Source of the DNA: Phreatobacter aquaticus
GTDB taxonomy: Bacteria; Pseudomonadota; Alphaproteobacteria; Rhizobiales; Phreatobacteraceae
Direction: 5' to 3'
Assembly (NCBI RefSeq): GCF_005160265.1
Contig: NZ_CP039865.1
Coordinates: 1,512,828 to 1,576,827, forward strand
DNA length: 64,000 nt
The position numbers and the translations under genes are program-made. Below the pieces are notes generated by a model that did not search any database, was not told the origin of the DNA, and was given only the letters and a program-made list of their open reading frames with translations. Shown in pieces: positions 39,018 through 47,968 of the stretch; positions within the stretch are counted from its first letter, which is position 1, and each line of letters begins with the position of its first letter.

Positions 39018-39866
39018 GTGGCAGAGTTGGAACAATTGGGCGCCAATGATCACACTGAGATTCGTATGCGCCTCCGAGAGATAATTTCCGACCATGTTGC
39101 CGGAAAGTTCGATGCATTCCAAAGAACCGAACTCGAGCTTCTGGCATCCGGAATGAGGAGCTCCGACGATGAGCGCTTGCGGACAGAGAGCCTCCTTTGT
39201 CGGCTTTTGGATGAGGGAGTTCCGGACGACAAACATTGGTGGGACGCGATAGCTCTCCTAATAGATTACGGTGGTATACATTCATCTAGCGTATTTGAGA
39301 AGCTGGAACAGATGGTGTGGATGCCACAGTCCTGTGGCGTGCATTGCAGAGCGGTAATCTACGGAATTCTTGCGTCTGGGGGGAAGCCACCGACGAGTTG
39401 GGCGCTATCAAACGATCTAGAATTTCGTCAGAAACACCCTTTAGAATGGATAGATTTGATTGTTCCAATGCTGCCGGATGTCTTTGATAGGCAGCAGGTA
39501 ATTTTGGAGGAGATCGCGGCGGGAACTTTTTCTGTGAGGCAATTGGAAACCCGGCTGGATAAAATTCGGTTGGCGGGAGGCTCCCATTTGGGAGAGTGGC
39601 TTGAGCAAATTGGACTGACCGTCCCAGTTAGCCAGCGAAAGCGCTTCTGGGCAATTGCAAATAGCGCGTTCGGCCCCGATCGATCAAAGCTTGCCCGGCG
39701 CCCAGGCCATCGGCCGTTGGCAACTCGCACTAGGCCAGGCAATTCCGGGCGCGGCAGTCTTGCTGCAAAAAGCATTCAGAATAGCCCCGCGCTAGCAAAC
39801 AACATTAAATTCATCCAAGCCGGCGGCCTCTCAGATCGCCGTAATCGTGCACGAGAACTGGTATGA
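39018..39866 (+). CDS. Unknown protein 2 of the KaiC/methyltransferase cassette
   Basis: The 282-residue protein begins with GTG and is almost wholly helical: MRLREIISDHVAGKFDAFQR, a paired-helix middle (HWWDAIALLIDYGGIHS, HPLEWIDLIVPMLPDVF) and a basic, disordered C-terminal tail rich in Arg (LARRPGHRPLATRTRPGNSG). Its stop overlaps the ATPase start by 4 bases (ATGA), implying coupled synthesis and perhaps a complex. The basic tail could contact DNA or the ATPase. I do not recognise a family. Confidence 0.7.
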   Translation: MAELEQLGANDHTEIRMRLREIISDHVAGKFDAFQRTELELLASGMRSSDDERLRTESLLCRLLDEGVPDDKHWWDAIALLIDYGGIHSSSVFEKLEQMVWMPQSCGVHCRAVIYGILASGGKPPTSWALSNDLEFRQKHPLEWIDLIVPMLPDVFDRQQVILEEIAAGTFSVRQLETRLDKIRLAGGSHLGEWLEQIGLTVPVSQRKRFWAIANSAFGPDRSKLARRPGHRPLATRTRPGNSGRGSLAAKSIQNSPALANNIKFIQAGGLSDRRNRARELV

Positions 39867-42400
39867 TGCAGAGCACCTCGTCGCGCCAGTTTCTTCTCGC
39901 GAGACCATTCAAAGCGGCATCGCAAGACATACTCGCGGGGTGGTGGTCAGCAGTACAGTTGTTCTGCGAGGAGCCAGCTGAAGTGTGGCTATCCGAGCCA
40001 TTCGGTTGGCGCGTCAGCGGGTGCTTCACTGCTCTTGGGAAAAACGCAACCCAATTCGACCCACATCTCACTGCTGGGTATTTCGATAGCCTGCGCACAG
40101 TTAGAGCAAGAGGGAGTGAGACGACGTCGCGCCGGCCCGCGTTTACGCGACCTTACGCGTTGTTGCTGGAGCATTTTCGCGCTTCTCAGGTGAGAAGCTC
40201 CCTCATTGTCTCCCCGCCCAGCTCGAATAATGATAAACGAAATCGCTCGAAGCAGTATCTGTTTTCGCCATTGTATTTGATGCGGCAGTTACTCACATCA
40301 CCGGAATATCTCGCCAGCGATGGCTATGCACATGTTGTCGTTCGCTCTGAGATATTTTCGAGCGCATATGATTTCTATGTCCATCTCAATAGGACAAAGC
40401 GGAAAGTCGCCAAATTGGCGCCAGTGGACGCCATCAAAGAGTTCATATCGTTTGATAATATTGCAAATTCGCTCCAGAAGGCGGAGTCTTATCATAGAAA
40501 GGGTGATACGTTTTATCCGGCGACTCCGACGGACTTCATCGTAGGGCATTTGTTGGCGTCACGGGGCCTCGCTGTGCTCGCTTTTGCGCCGGAACAAGGA
40601 AGCTACACGCCAGAGAGGCGACACGAGAGGCCGTTGATTGGACGCGATACGTTTCTGGCGCAGAGGGAGCTGTCCAGCCAGGCGTCGGTTTACGAGTTTC
40701 GGATTGTTGATCAAGTGAGCCGGCTGCCGTCGCCCTCAGAGCTTATAAACGAACTGGACGGGTTTCCGCTTCCGCTCCCTGGGGCCGATGTGATTTTCGC
40801 GCGTGGGATCAGAACCACAACTAATCGAGGGGTTGTCGGCCGCATCTCGGGCGCATCGGGAGCTGGAAAGACCAGCGTGGCCTTATCAATAGGCGCCGCG
40901 CTCGCGCCGATGGGCACCACGACAATTTACCTGTCGTGTGAGGAGGATCCAGTCGATCTCAAGAAGCGTGTGTTGACCTTGACGCCTCCATTTGTGTCGC
41001 GAATGTCCACCTTTCCAAGGCATATAAACGAGTGGTTTCACGGCGAAAAGATTGAGAATGATAATCCGGCAGAGGAATTTGCGGATGTCGAAGATGTCAT
41101 TGATGCGATAATATCGAAGTACGCGTCGGCTAACGTATCATTGTCGGAATTGTCTCCCGGACTCGTTCCCCTCTATGTCGTCTTCGACGGCATTCATGAG
41201 CTTATCGACAAGAGACTGGACGACAAGTCATCCGGGCTACGCCACTTGGTCGATAGGTTCCGAGAGCTTGGTGCGTTTGTTGTTATTCTGAGCGCAGATA
41301 TCGATGAGCCGGCCCTTCGTGAACTTGATTATGCAGTGGATTTTGTCGTTCGATTGGAGGTTGATACGCCGAGAGACGCGGCGGAAGAGCCGTTACGCAG
41401 GTTCGTTCTCGAGAAAACGCGCTTACAGTACTCGAGAACTGGAGCACACCTGCTGCATATTTCCCGGAGAGATGGCGTTAAGCTGTATCCTCAGCTCGCA
41501 GCACAACTCGATCGGTATACTCATCTTGAATGGAAGGCGCAGAATAAGTCGCGGTACTACGATTTTTTACAAACAGGAGTTCGACGGCTCAGGCCTGGCA
41601 CAGAAGAGCTTGAGGCGCGACCTCTCGCGCGAATTTATGAGCGTTCGCAGATATTGCTGAGTGGTCGCGGTAGTACTGGCAAAGCGGGATTTGCACTCAA
41701 GCTTCTTATGAAGCCCTTGATAGGTAGCGATTCATTCGAGCCATCGTTATTTGCAGGTGCGCGCGCTGATTCTGGCGATTTTGAGGATCCGGCGCGCGCT
41801 TTGGTAGTTTCGTTTCTTTACAATGAATCATATTACCGGGAGTTGCAGACCGTGATCGAACGGTCATTTGGGGCAGATTCACACATGGGGAAGCCGCCCA
41901 GAGCTTTCCGGTGCGATGTTATTCCGCTTTATCCGGGATACCTGTCTCCAGAAGTTCTCATCGCGAAAATTATTGCTCAAGTGGAATCACGCGCACTTGA
42001 TGGAACGCCGTTTACCGGAATCGTCATCGATGGTTTGCACAATGTGTTTTTGCAATTCCCCCGGCTTCAGGACACATTTATGCTTTGGCCGCTTCTGTTT
42101 GAGTTCTGCCGGGTGCTCGGCGTTACTCTTATAACGACCCACACGCAGTTTGAAGTGCGTGGAATGGACTCCGCGTTTCAGTTTCGCGGAGACGTCGAGA
42201 CAGCTATGCATCGAGTAGGGCCACTGTTGCAGGCGCTGGTTAATGCTGCTGATTTTTATATCGACATATCTGCCCCGGAGCGGCCGGACGAGCGCGTTGG
42301 TCGCAATCAGATCCGCATCATCTCCGCCCTCGGGCAGGACGCTCGATCGTTGGAGTACTTTTGGAATCGCGAGCACTCGATCGTGGAGCTAGTTCTTTGA
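39863..42400 (+). CDS. KaiC-like protein with two RecA-fold ATPase domains
   Basis: The 845-residue protein has an unrecognised N-terminal region (about 1-290), then a KaiC/RecA-type ATPase: LINELDGFPLPLPGADVIFA, Walker A GASGAGKTS (330-338), a KaiC-like glutamate pair in IYLSCEEDPVDLKKRV and Walker B LYVVFDGIHEL near 440. A second RecA-like domain starts near 595 with LLSGRGSTGKAGFALKLL, whose P-loop has Ala where Ser/Thr binds magnesium, and has Walker B GIVIDGLHN near 720 but no glutamate pair. So domain 1 looks active and domain 2 degenerate. KaiC-like ATPases form hexamers in known cases. It overlaps the preceding gene and precedes a DNA methyltransferase gene by 84 bases. Confidence 0.8.
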   Translation: MMQSTSSRQFLLARPFKAASQDILAGWWSAVQLFCEEPAEVWLSEPFGWRVSGCFTALGKNATQFDPHLTAGYFDSLRTVRARGSETTSRRPAFTRPYALLLEHFRASQVRSSLIVSPPSSNNDKRNRSKQYLFSPLYLMRQLLTSPEYLASDGYAHVVVRSEIFSSAYDFYVHLNRTKRKVAKLAPVDAIKEFISFDNIANSLQKAESYHRKGDTFYPATPTDFIVGHLLASRGLAVLAFAPEQGSYTPERRHERPLIGRDTFLAQRELSSQASVYEFRIVDQVSRLPSPSELINELDGFPLPLPGADVIFARGIRTTTNRGVVGRISGASGAGKTSVALSIGAALAPMGTTTIYLSCEEDPVDLKKRVLTLTPPFVSRMSTFPRHINEWFHGEKIENDNPAEEFADVEDVIDAIISKYASANVSLSELSPGLVPLYVVFDGIHELIDKRLDDKSSGLRHLVDRFRELGAFVVILSADIDEPALRELDYAVDFVVRLEVDTPRDAAEEPLRRFVLEKTRLQYSRTGAHLLHISRRDGVKLYPQLAAQLDRYTHLEWKAQNKSRYYDFLQTGVRRLRPGTEELEARPLARIYERSQILLSGRGSTGKAGFALKLLMKPLIGSDSFEPSLFAGARADSGDFEDPARALVVSFLYNESYYRELQTVIERSFGADSHMGKPPRAFRCDVIPLYPGYLSPEVLIAKIIAQVESRALDGTPFTGIVIDGLHNVFLQFPRLQDTFMLWPLLFEFCRVLGVTLITTHTQFEVRGMDSAFQFRGDVETAMHRVGPLLQALVNAADFYIDISAPERPDERVGRNQIRIISALGQDARSLEYFWNREHSIVELVL

Positions 42401-42484
42401 GGTATCACTCTATGGGCGCTCACCAATTGCTATGTTGAGGGCTACCTGCATACTGGCGTTCGATTACGGGTTTGGTCATAGTTT

Positions 42485-43753
42485 GTGACAGTCACGTTTG
42501 AAGAGTGGATAGGCGGCCGGAATATTGTGAGCTTCGGCACAAATGCTGGCGCCGACTCGCTGCCGTTCCAGCGCTGGCGACGGTTCAAGGAGGCGTTCGC
42601 CCCCGAGCTCGTGTCATATGCCTTCTCACAAGCTGGAAGGCCAGTCACCAGTTGCTTGGATCCGTTTGGCGGATCTGGCACTACTGCATTGGCTGCACAG
42701 TTCCTGGGCGTCCACCCAATTACAGTCGAGGTAAATCCGTATTTGGCGGATCTCATTGAAGCAAAATTAGCTTGCTACGACGTTGATGTCGTTGCAGTGG
42801 ATTGCGCGGTCGCAATTGGCATTGCAGACGGTTTCGCTAAATGCGCTGAGACTTATGTGGAGTCGCTTCCCCCAACCTTCGTAGAGCCGGGCCTAAACGG
42901 GCGTTGGCTTTTCGAGCGCCCAATTGCAATGCGTATCGGCGCGCTGCTGGCGGCTTTCGATACGCTGCCAGATTTGAAGCACCGGCGCCTGCTGCGCGTC
43001 CTTCTGGGAGGTATACTTGTTGACCATTCGAACGTCGTTGTCAGCGGCAAGGGGCGGCGGTATCGGCAAGGATGGCGGGCCCGACGCAGTACCGTTGCTG
43101 ACCTCGATACCGCTTTCGCTGAAACTGTGCGAAGCGCGTTAGCCGATATACAGAGGTTTGGTCGACGGATGACGACTACATCAACTGTTTTGCATGGCGA
43201 TGCGAGGACGACAATAGCCGGCATAAGCGAAGTTGACATTGTGGTGTGCTCTCCGCCCTATCCAAATTCGTTCGACTACACCGACGTATACAATATAGAA
43301 TTATGGTGCTTGGGGTATATTGCGAACGCAGAGGACAATCGTGCGTTGCGCTTGAAGACGCTATCGTCGCACGTACAGGTAAGCCGACCATTGATCTCAC
43401 CACCGACTTCGTCGAAAACACTGTCGGTTATCTTAGAACGGCTTCAATCCAAACGTGATCAGCTGTGGGATAGACGAATACCAGAAATGATAGGGTCATA
43501 TTTTAGTGACCTAACTCGCGTTTTGACTGAGTGCGCTAAGAAGGTGCGGCCGAACGGCCAGATGTGGGTTGTTGTTGGTGACAGCCAGTATGCGTCTGTT
43601 CTAGTGCCTGCCGCGACCATTATTTCCGAGCTTGCTCCGTCGTTCGGATGTTGCACAGTGCGTTACGAGCCCTTCCGATTCATGAGAGCATCGGCGCAGC
43701 AGGGTGGACGCCATGATCTGCAAGAGAATCTAATTGTCATTTCAAAAAGATAG
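42485..43753 (+). CDS. DNA methyltransferase (N4-cytosine/N6-adenine type)
   Basis: The 422-residue protein has the S-adenosylmethionine-binding motif I in CLDPFGGSGTTALAAQFLG (D59) and catalytic motif IV in VVCSPPYPNSFDYTDVYN (SPPY at 256-259). SPPY is most often seen in N4-cytosine and some N6-adenine enzymes. Motif I comes before IV. The region between (about 90-230) may hold the target-recognition part. The start is GTG at 42485. No restriction endonuclease of a known class is adjacent. In the cassette it may mark self DNA or be redirected by the ATPase. Confidence 0.85.
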   Translation: MTVTFEEWIGGRNIVSFGTNAGADSLPFQRWRRFKEAFAPELVSYAFSQAGRPVTSCLDPFGGSGTTALAAQFLGVHPITVEVNPYLADLIEAKLACYDVDVVAVDCAVAIGIADGFAKCAETYVESLPPTFVEPGLNGRWLFERPIAMRIGALLAAFDTLPDLKHRRLLRVLLGGILVDHSNVVVSGKGRRYRQGWRARRSTVADLDTAFAETVRSALADIQRFGRRMTTTSTVLHGDARTTIAGISEVDIVVCSPPYPNSFDYTDVYNIELWCLGYIANAEDNRALRLKTLSSHVQVSRPLISPPTSSKTLSVILERLQSKRDQLWDRRIPEMIGSYFSDLTRVLTECAKKVRPNGQMWVVVGDSQYASVLVPAATIISELAPSFGCCTVRYEPFRFMRASAQQGGRHDLQENLIVISKR

Positions 43754-44019
43754 ATCCGGATGAGCCACTTGGCATTACAGTGTGTATAGTCGTCGTAACT
43801 CTCCGTTGGTTCGCTGAGCTGCCGACCTCTGTTGCCCCTGCCCGAAGTGCGGCTTGACGGCCGCTTGAAATTGACAGTTTAATCGTAGCTTCTGATTGCC
43901 TCGAATAAGTACACCCCTGCGAGACGACGCTGCGAGACAGCCTGACCGTCTCGTTTGGATTGACACCGATGTTCCGAGAAATGATTGTGCGATGGTCTTG
44001 AGCCAAATGAGACACACTC
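43754..44019. other. Gap with TGCGAGAC repeats before the resolvase
   Basis: TGCGAGAC occurs at 43918 and 43931 as a direct pair, and the inverted GTCTCG at 43948. The cluster lies 66-102 bases before the resolvase ATG, a usual place for resolvase-binding and autoregulatory subsites. No gene is visible in this gap. Confidence 0.4.
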
Positions 44020-44565
44020 ATGACCATGTATGGCTACGCGCGGGTCAGCTCCGTTGACCAAGATCTGTCAATCCAGATCGAGGCCTTGAAGGCCGCAGGG
44101 TGTGCCGCTGTGCGCGCCGAGAAGAAGAGCGGCACGAGCACCGACGGTCGGGTTGAGCTGCAGATCATTCTCGATTTCCTGCAGCCCGGCGATATCCTCG
44201 CGATCACACGCATTGATCGCCTGGCACGTTCGATAGGCGATCTGCAGGACATCGTTAGAAGCGTCCGCGGCAAGGGAGCCAGCCTGCGAGCCCTTGAACA
44301 ACCGATCGACACCTCGACGGCAGCAGGAAAGGCATTCTTGGACATGCTAGGGGTGTTTGCTGAGTTCGAGACGAACCTTCGCCGTGAGCGCCAACTTGAA
44401 GGGATCGCCAGGGCGAAAGCGGAAGGTGTTTATAAGGGGCGTCGCCCTAGCATTGATCCTGCTGCAGTCAAGGAACTCCGAGCTCGCGGATTGGGCGGCA
44501 GCGAGATTGCTAAACAGCTGGGGATCGGGCGCGCATCTGTGTACCGAGTGTTGGGTGCCGCCTAG
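44020..44565 (+). CDS. Serine recombinase (resolvase/invertase family)
   Basis: The 181-residue protein has the resolvase fold: catalytic serine in MYGYARVSSVDQDLSIQ, the LDFLQPGDILAITRIDRLARS motif split by the usual residues, the E-helix segment GVFAEFETNLRRERQ, and a C-terminal helix-turn-helix (GLGGSEIAKQLGIGRASVYR). Length is standard for Tn3/Gin-type enzymes. The start may be 44020 or the ATG at 44026. No Tn3 transposase or inverted repeats are nearby, so it may resolve island multimers or be a transposon remnant. Confidence 0.92.
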   Translation: MTMYGYARVSSVDQDLSIQIEALKAAGCAAVRAEKKSGTSTDGRVELQIILDFLQPGDILAITRIDRLARSIGDLQDIVRSVRGKGASLRALEQPIDTSTAAGKAFLDMLGVFAEFETNLRRERQLEGIARAKAEGVYKGRRPSIDPAAVKELRARGLGGSEIAKQLGIGRASVYRVLGAA

Positions 44566-44705
44566 CACTCCACGGAATCACTTTACTGGTGTTGCGGCGT
44601 CGAGGCTCCATCACACCGTGTTTGGCAACGCGCGTTGACCGCCTGCGACGAGGCCGTTGCAGGGCATGTCTCGCATTTTGCGGCCCATCGTGCGACTGCG
44701 AGCAG

Positions 44706-44900
44706 TTAGGGTTCGTCGGGCCCAGGAAAGAAGCTTTCGCCGGGCCGGAAACGGTGCTTGGCAAATAGGTCCGCTATCGCCTCGGTAATGAGCTGCCGCA
44801 TGGTCCACCCCTTCATGCTGCAGAAGATGCGCACATCTCGTCGGAAATCGCGGCTGACCTTAGTGTTGAAGTCGACAAGCTTGGTACGGGATACAGTCAT
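44706..44900 (-). CDS. Small ribbon-helix-helix-like protein
   Basis: The 64-residue protein begins MTVSRTKLVDFNTKVSRDFR, then helices DVRIFCSMKGWTMRQLITEA and IADLFAKHRF. A basic strand followed by two helices is the layout of ribbon-helix-helix proteins such as ParG-like partition factors and antitoxins. A GGAGG ribosome site precedes the ATG. No toxin partner is visible on either side. It may be a transcription factor of the island's right end. Confidence 0.65.
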   Translation of the reverse strand: MTVSRTKLVDFNTKVSRDFRRDVRIFCSMKGWTMRQLITEAIADLFAKHRFRPGESFFPGPDEP

Positions 44901-45193
44901 TCTGGCCTCCAGAAATCGTTAAGTGCTTGTTAATGATTCGTATAAAAGCGTCAATACGTCAATTCTCGTAAGTAATCGCATACTTACCGCACGCTGATGT
45001 CTGTTATGCTATCAATCGATCAGACGGTATTTGGATGTTGGCAACCTCGCCAAGCGCTAGACTTTCGCGGAGGCCGTCGCGACGCGCCTAGCGCTGAGGG
45101 CGTACGTTACAAAAGCTCGTTCGTTCCAGCGTTACAAAAGTTGACGAAGTACCAGTATAACCCATTGATAAATAATGGTTATGACTCACGCAA
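44901..45193. promoter_or_regulatory. Right-end control region of the island
   Basis: This AT-rich gap between the ribbon-helix-helix gene and the right core repeat holds the promoter for that gene and the CGTTACAA pair at 45105 and 45130. No gene is seen; a small excisionase could not be found. Confidence 0.4.
45105..45140 (+). repeat. Paired CGTTACAAAAG motifs, right end
   Basis: CGTTACAAAAG occurs at 45105-45115 and 45130-45140, 25 bases apart and 54 bases from the right core repeat. The shared octamer CGTTACAA also occurs twice at the left end next to the integrase, in the same orientation. Confidence 0.6.
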
Positions 45194-45222
45194 CGACAGT
45201 TCAATCCTGTCTCGCAGCACCA
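45194..45222 (+). repeat. attR core: copy of tRNA-Thr 3' end
   Basis: Exact 29-base copy of 30588-30616 (CGACAGTTCAATCCTGTCTC and onward to CACCA). No 5' tRNA part precedes it, so this is the displaced target fragment that marks the right boundary of the island. Confidence 0.92.
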
Positions 45223-45387
45223 TCCATCTCGTTGAAATTGCGAAACCCACTGCTTGGCATGGCGCGCCAGTGCGTGCCGGCATGGTGCTGACCAAAATGA
45301 TCGATCCGCCCAGGCGAGGGGATCGCCAGGACGGATCGAGGAACTTGACGACGGTGAACCGGCCTTGGCCGCCTCCTGGCGAGACGG

Positions 45388-47094
45388 CTAGGCCGCTCGC
45401 ACGCCAGCCAGAAACTTGCTCATCTCGCTGCGCAGCTCAGCGGCCTGGCCGGCGAGGCCGTCGGCGGATGACAGCACCTGCGTCGCCGCGGCACCCGTCT
45501 CGGTGACCGCATGGGACACGCCGGTGATGTTTGATGCCACTTCCGATGATCCGGCCGAGGCCTGGTGGATGTTCCGGGCGATCTCGTTGGTGGCCGCTGC
45601 CTGTTCCTCGACGGCTGCCGCGATGTCGGTCGACACGCGGCTCATCTCGCGGATCGTCTTGGCGATGCCGGTGATGGACTGGGCCGAGTTGCGGGTCGCC
45701 TCCTGAATGCCGGCGATCTGATTGGCGATTTCGGTCGTGGCCTTGCTGGTCTGGTCAGCGAGGCCCTTCACTTCGGCGGCGACGACCGCAAAGCCCTTGC
45801 CGGCTTCACCGGCCCGCGCGGCTTCGATCGTGGCGTTGAGGGCGAGCAGGTTGGTCTGGGCCGCGACGCCGCTGATCAGGTCGACGATCTCACCGATCTT
45901 CTGAACCTTCAGAGCAAGGTCCTCGACCTGGCCGGCCGAGGTGTCGGCATTGGCGACCGCGCTGGTGGCCATGTGGGCCGATGTGTCGACCTGGCTGCCG
46001 ATCTCGCGAACGGATGCCACCATTTCTTCGGTGGCAGCGGCAACCGTCTGGATGTTGCCGGAGCTCTGTTCCGAGGCGGCGGCCACCGCGGCGGTCTGGG
46101 CGGAGGCCTCGTTGGCGGCACCGGTCAGGGTGCCGGCGGCGGCCTTCAGCTGCTCTGCCGAGGCCGAGACCGATTGGACGATCGAGCCGACGGCCGTCTC
46201 GAAATCATCCGCCATGCGGTGCATCAGGGCTTTCTGGTCGCTGGCGGCGCGCTGGCGGGCCGTCTCCTGCTCGGCGCGCAGGCGCTGCGCGTCGATGCCA
46301 TTGGCCTTGAACGTCTCAGCCGAACGGGCGATGTCACCAATCTCGTCGCCACGCTCCGTGCCCTTGATGTCGATGTCGAAGCGCCCATTGGCGAGTTCAC
46401 CGAGCTGTCCCGACAGGCTGGCGATCGGAACGGCAATGCCCGAGCGGCCGATGAGCAGGCCGGCGAGAAGGCCGAGGACGACCGAGACACCGGCCAGAAT
46501 CATCAAGAGGCGCGACATGGAGGTTTCGGTCTCGGTGATCGACCGGTTATAGGTCTCCGACCGCTGCACCAGAAGGGCGGTGAGGTCCTGACCTGCGGCG
46601 CGGGCCTTGAGGAACTGGTCCCGCCCGGCGGCGACCGCTTCGCCGAGTGCCTGGCGTTGGGCTTCGCTGGCCGTGCCGGTTACCGCACGGGCGATCTCGA
46701 CGGTCTTGGCGCGCGCCGCAGCATAGGCTGCGAAAGCTGTTTCCGACACTGCGAGCTTTGCGCGAACCTCCTCGCTGGGGCTTGTGCGGATACGACCGAT
46801 CCTGTCCGCGATCCGGACCTGCTGTTCCTCGATCATGCGGAGATTGTCCGCAATCGCCTGTTGGGTAGGCAACGCAGCCAGAGTGGCTTCCGCTCGCGCG
46901 ATGAGAGCCAGCGAGGAATTGGCCTGTGCGCTTGCGAGCGCCCGGGCCGCACCGCCCTGGCCCAGTTGAGAATCGACCCCCACTGACGACAGCGAGAACA
47001 TGCCCACCGCTGCGATCGCGACGGTCAGCAGGTTCAGCAGGATGATGACCATCATCATCTTCGGGGTGATGCGCATTCGATTGAGCAGTGTCAT
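45388..47094 (-). CDS. Methyl-accepting chemotaxis protein
   Basis: A 568-residue chemoreceptor. Helix 1 (about residues 13-36, [20 protein letters not shown]), a mainly helical periplasmic domain of about 155 residues, helix 2 near 190-215, HAMP, and a long signalling coil with tip [20 protein letters not shown]. The periplasmic part looks like a four-helix-bundle sensor rather than Cache. The start at 47094 gives the normal N-terminus; a longer frame to 47136 adds 14 unlikely residues. It lies next to the flagellar cluster. Ligand unknown. Confidence 0.92.
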   Translation of the reverse strand: MTLLNRMRITPKMMMVIILLNLLTVAIAAVGMFSLSSVGVDSQLGQGGAARALASAQANSSLALIARAEATLAALPTQQAIADNLRMIEEQQVRIADRIGRIRTSPSEEVRAKLAVSETAFAAYAAARAKTVEIARAVTGTASEAQRQALGEAVAAGRDQFLKARAAGQDLTALLVQRSETYNRSITETETSMSRLLMILAGVSVVLGLLAGLLIGRSGIAVPIASLSGQLGELANGRFDIDIKGTERGDEIGDIARSAETFKANGIDAQRLRAEQETARQRAASDQKALMHRMADDFETAVGSIVQSVSASAEQLKAAAGTLTGAANEASAQTAAVAAASEQSSGNIQTVAAATEEMVASVREIGSQVDTSAHMATSAVANADTSAGQVEDLALKVQKIGEIVDLISGVAAQTNLLALNATIEAARAGEAGKGFAVVAAEVKGLADQTSKATTEIANQIAGIQEATRNSAQSITGIAKTIREMSRVSTDIAAAVEEQAAATNEIARNIHQASAGSSEVASNITGVSHAVTETGAAATQVLSSADGLAGQAAELRSEMSKFLAGVRAA

Positions 47095-47968
47095 GGTGCA
47101 ATCCGTTGAGGGGGGTCTTCCGCTGGGTAACAACAATCAAAAAGATGTTAAATTTTGAATAAGATACAATCTGTAGTATGTATTTGTAGCCGCGAAACAG
47201 ACAACTGGTGAGACAGAGATCAGGCGTCCTTGCCAAGCCCGGCCAGCCGCGGAGGACAATGCCGCTCGGCCAGATTGATCACGAAAGCAAGTGCTTATCT
47301 GTTGGCGGGTCTCTCGTTACGGCCACGGATAGCCTGGGCATAAGCGTCACCGCTCCTGTAATACAACCCATCAGCCCAATGCAGTCTGGATGCAAAGGTT
47401 GCAGGGTGAGTCTCGTCTGGAGGTCCTCCACGCAGATGCCTCCGCTCCAGCGCTTTGCAACGGAAGGCCACGCTCCCGGAGGCCGCGCCATGGCTGTGCT
47501 CGCATGTCAGAAGCGGCGCTATCGTCGCCTCGGGTCCAAGGCGCGTCCGGCGTGCGACGAAGGCTCCGGTACGGCGGGCCCACCTCTCCCTCTCTCGCAG
47601 CGCACCCACCATGTCGATCGCCATGGGCTATCCGTTCAAGCCTCGCGGAGGCGCGCGACATAGCCCTCCGGAGCCGCAAGCCCGGAAGATTGTGCCCGGT
47701 GCCCATGGGGCAGGTCCGGCGCCAGGTGATTCGCGAAGATGGCTGCCTTGTCAAAAGGATAGGGAGCATGCGCTGGCCGACCATCCGGGAGCTCCGGCGC
47801 GATGCGGCAATTCTTGCCGGGCAGGCGGCAACAAATGCCTACTTAAGATATTGAAAAATATAAGTTTTTTGAAAATTCTGCGCCTGATTTCTCCGGCCCC
47901 GCCGTTTCACCATCAAGGCCCGCCTCCTCACCAGACTTGCGTGCGGGCGCCGGGTTGGGAGAAGTGCA
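47095..47968. other. Long intergenic region between chemoreceptor and sigma factor
   Basis: Over 870 bases separate these divergent genes. Short frames occur on both strands, but none is convincing. AT-rich stretches at about 47125-47190 and 47838-47885 probably hold the two promoters. I see no tRNA, repeat or insertion sequence; some of it may be a decayed gene. Confidence 0.4.

Larger units (their letters stand above)
30588..45222. mobile_element. Integrated genomic island in tRNA-Thr
   Basis: The element runs from the tRNA-Thr 3' end to the matching 29-base repeat. It encodes a tyrosine integrase beside the tRNA, a serine resolvase, a ribbon-helix-helix-like protein and cargo of mostly unknown genes. 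Composition is visibly lower in GC than the flanks (near 50% by eye, with stretches below 40%), with frequent ATA, TTA and AGA codons that flanking genes avoid. No conjugation or phage structural genes are recognisable, so it is a small integrative island or a remnant that depends on helpers for transfer. Confidence 0.9.

Noticed and set aside
30617-45222. Prophage interpretation of the island
   Set aside because: No terminase, capsid, portal, tail or lysis genes were recognised, so integrase-bearing island is the better description.
45194-45222. Second tRNA gene at the right island end
   Set aside because: Only the 3' 29 bases of tRNA-Thr are present; no acceptor 5' strand, D arm or anticodon arm precedes it.
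45565-46986. 473-codon plus-strand open frame opposite the second chemoreceptor
   Set aside because: Gly/Asp-rich antisense translation without a start signal; the minus-strand receptor is certain.
47295-47784. Minus- and plus-strand frames of 100-150 codons between chemoreceptor and sigma factor
   Set aside because: Overlapping on both strands with unconvincing composition; could be a decayed gene but nothing can be claimed.
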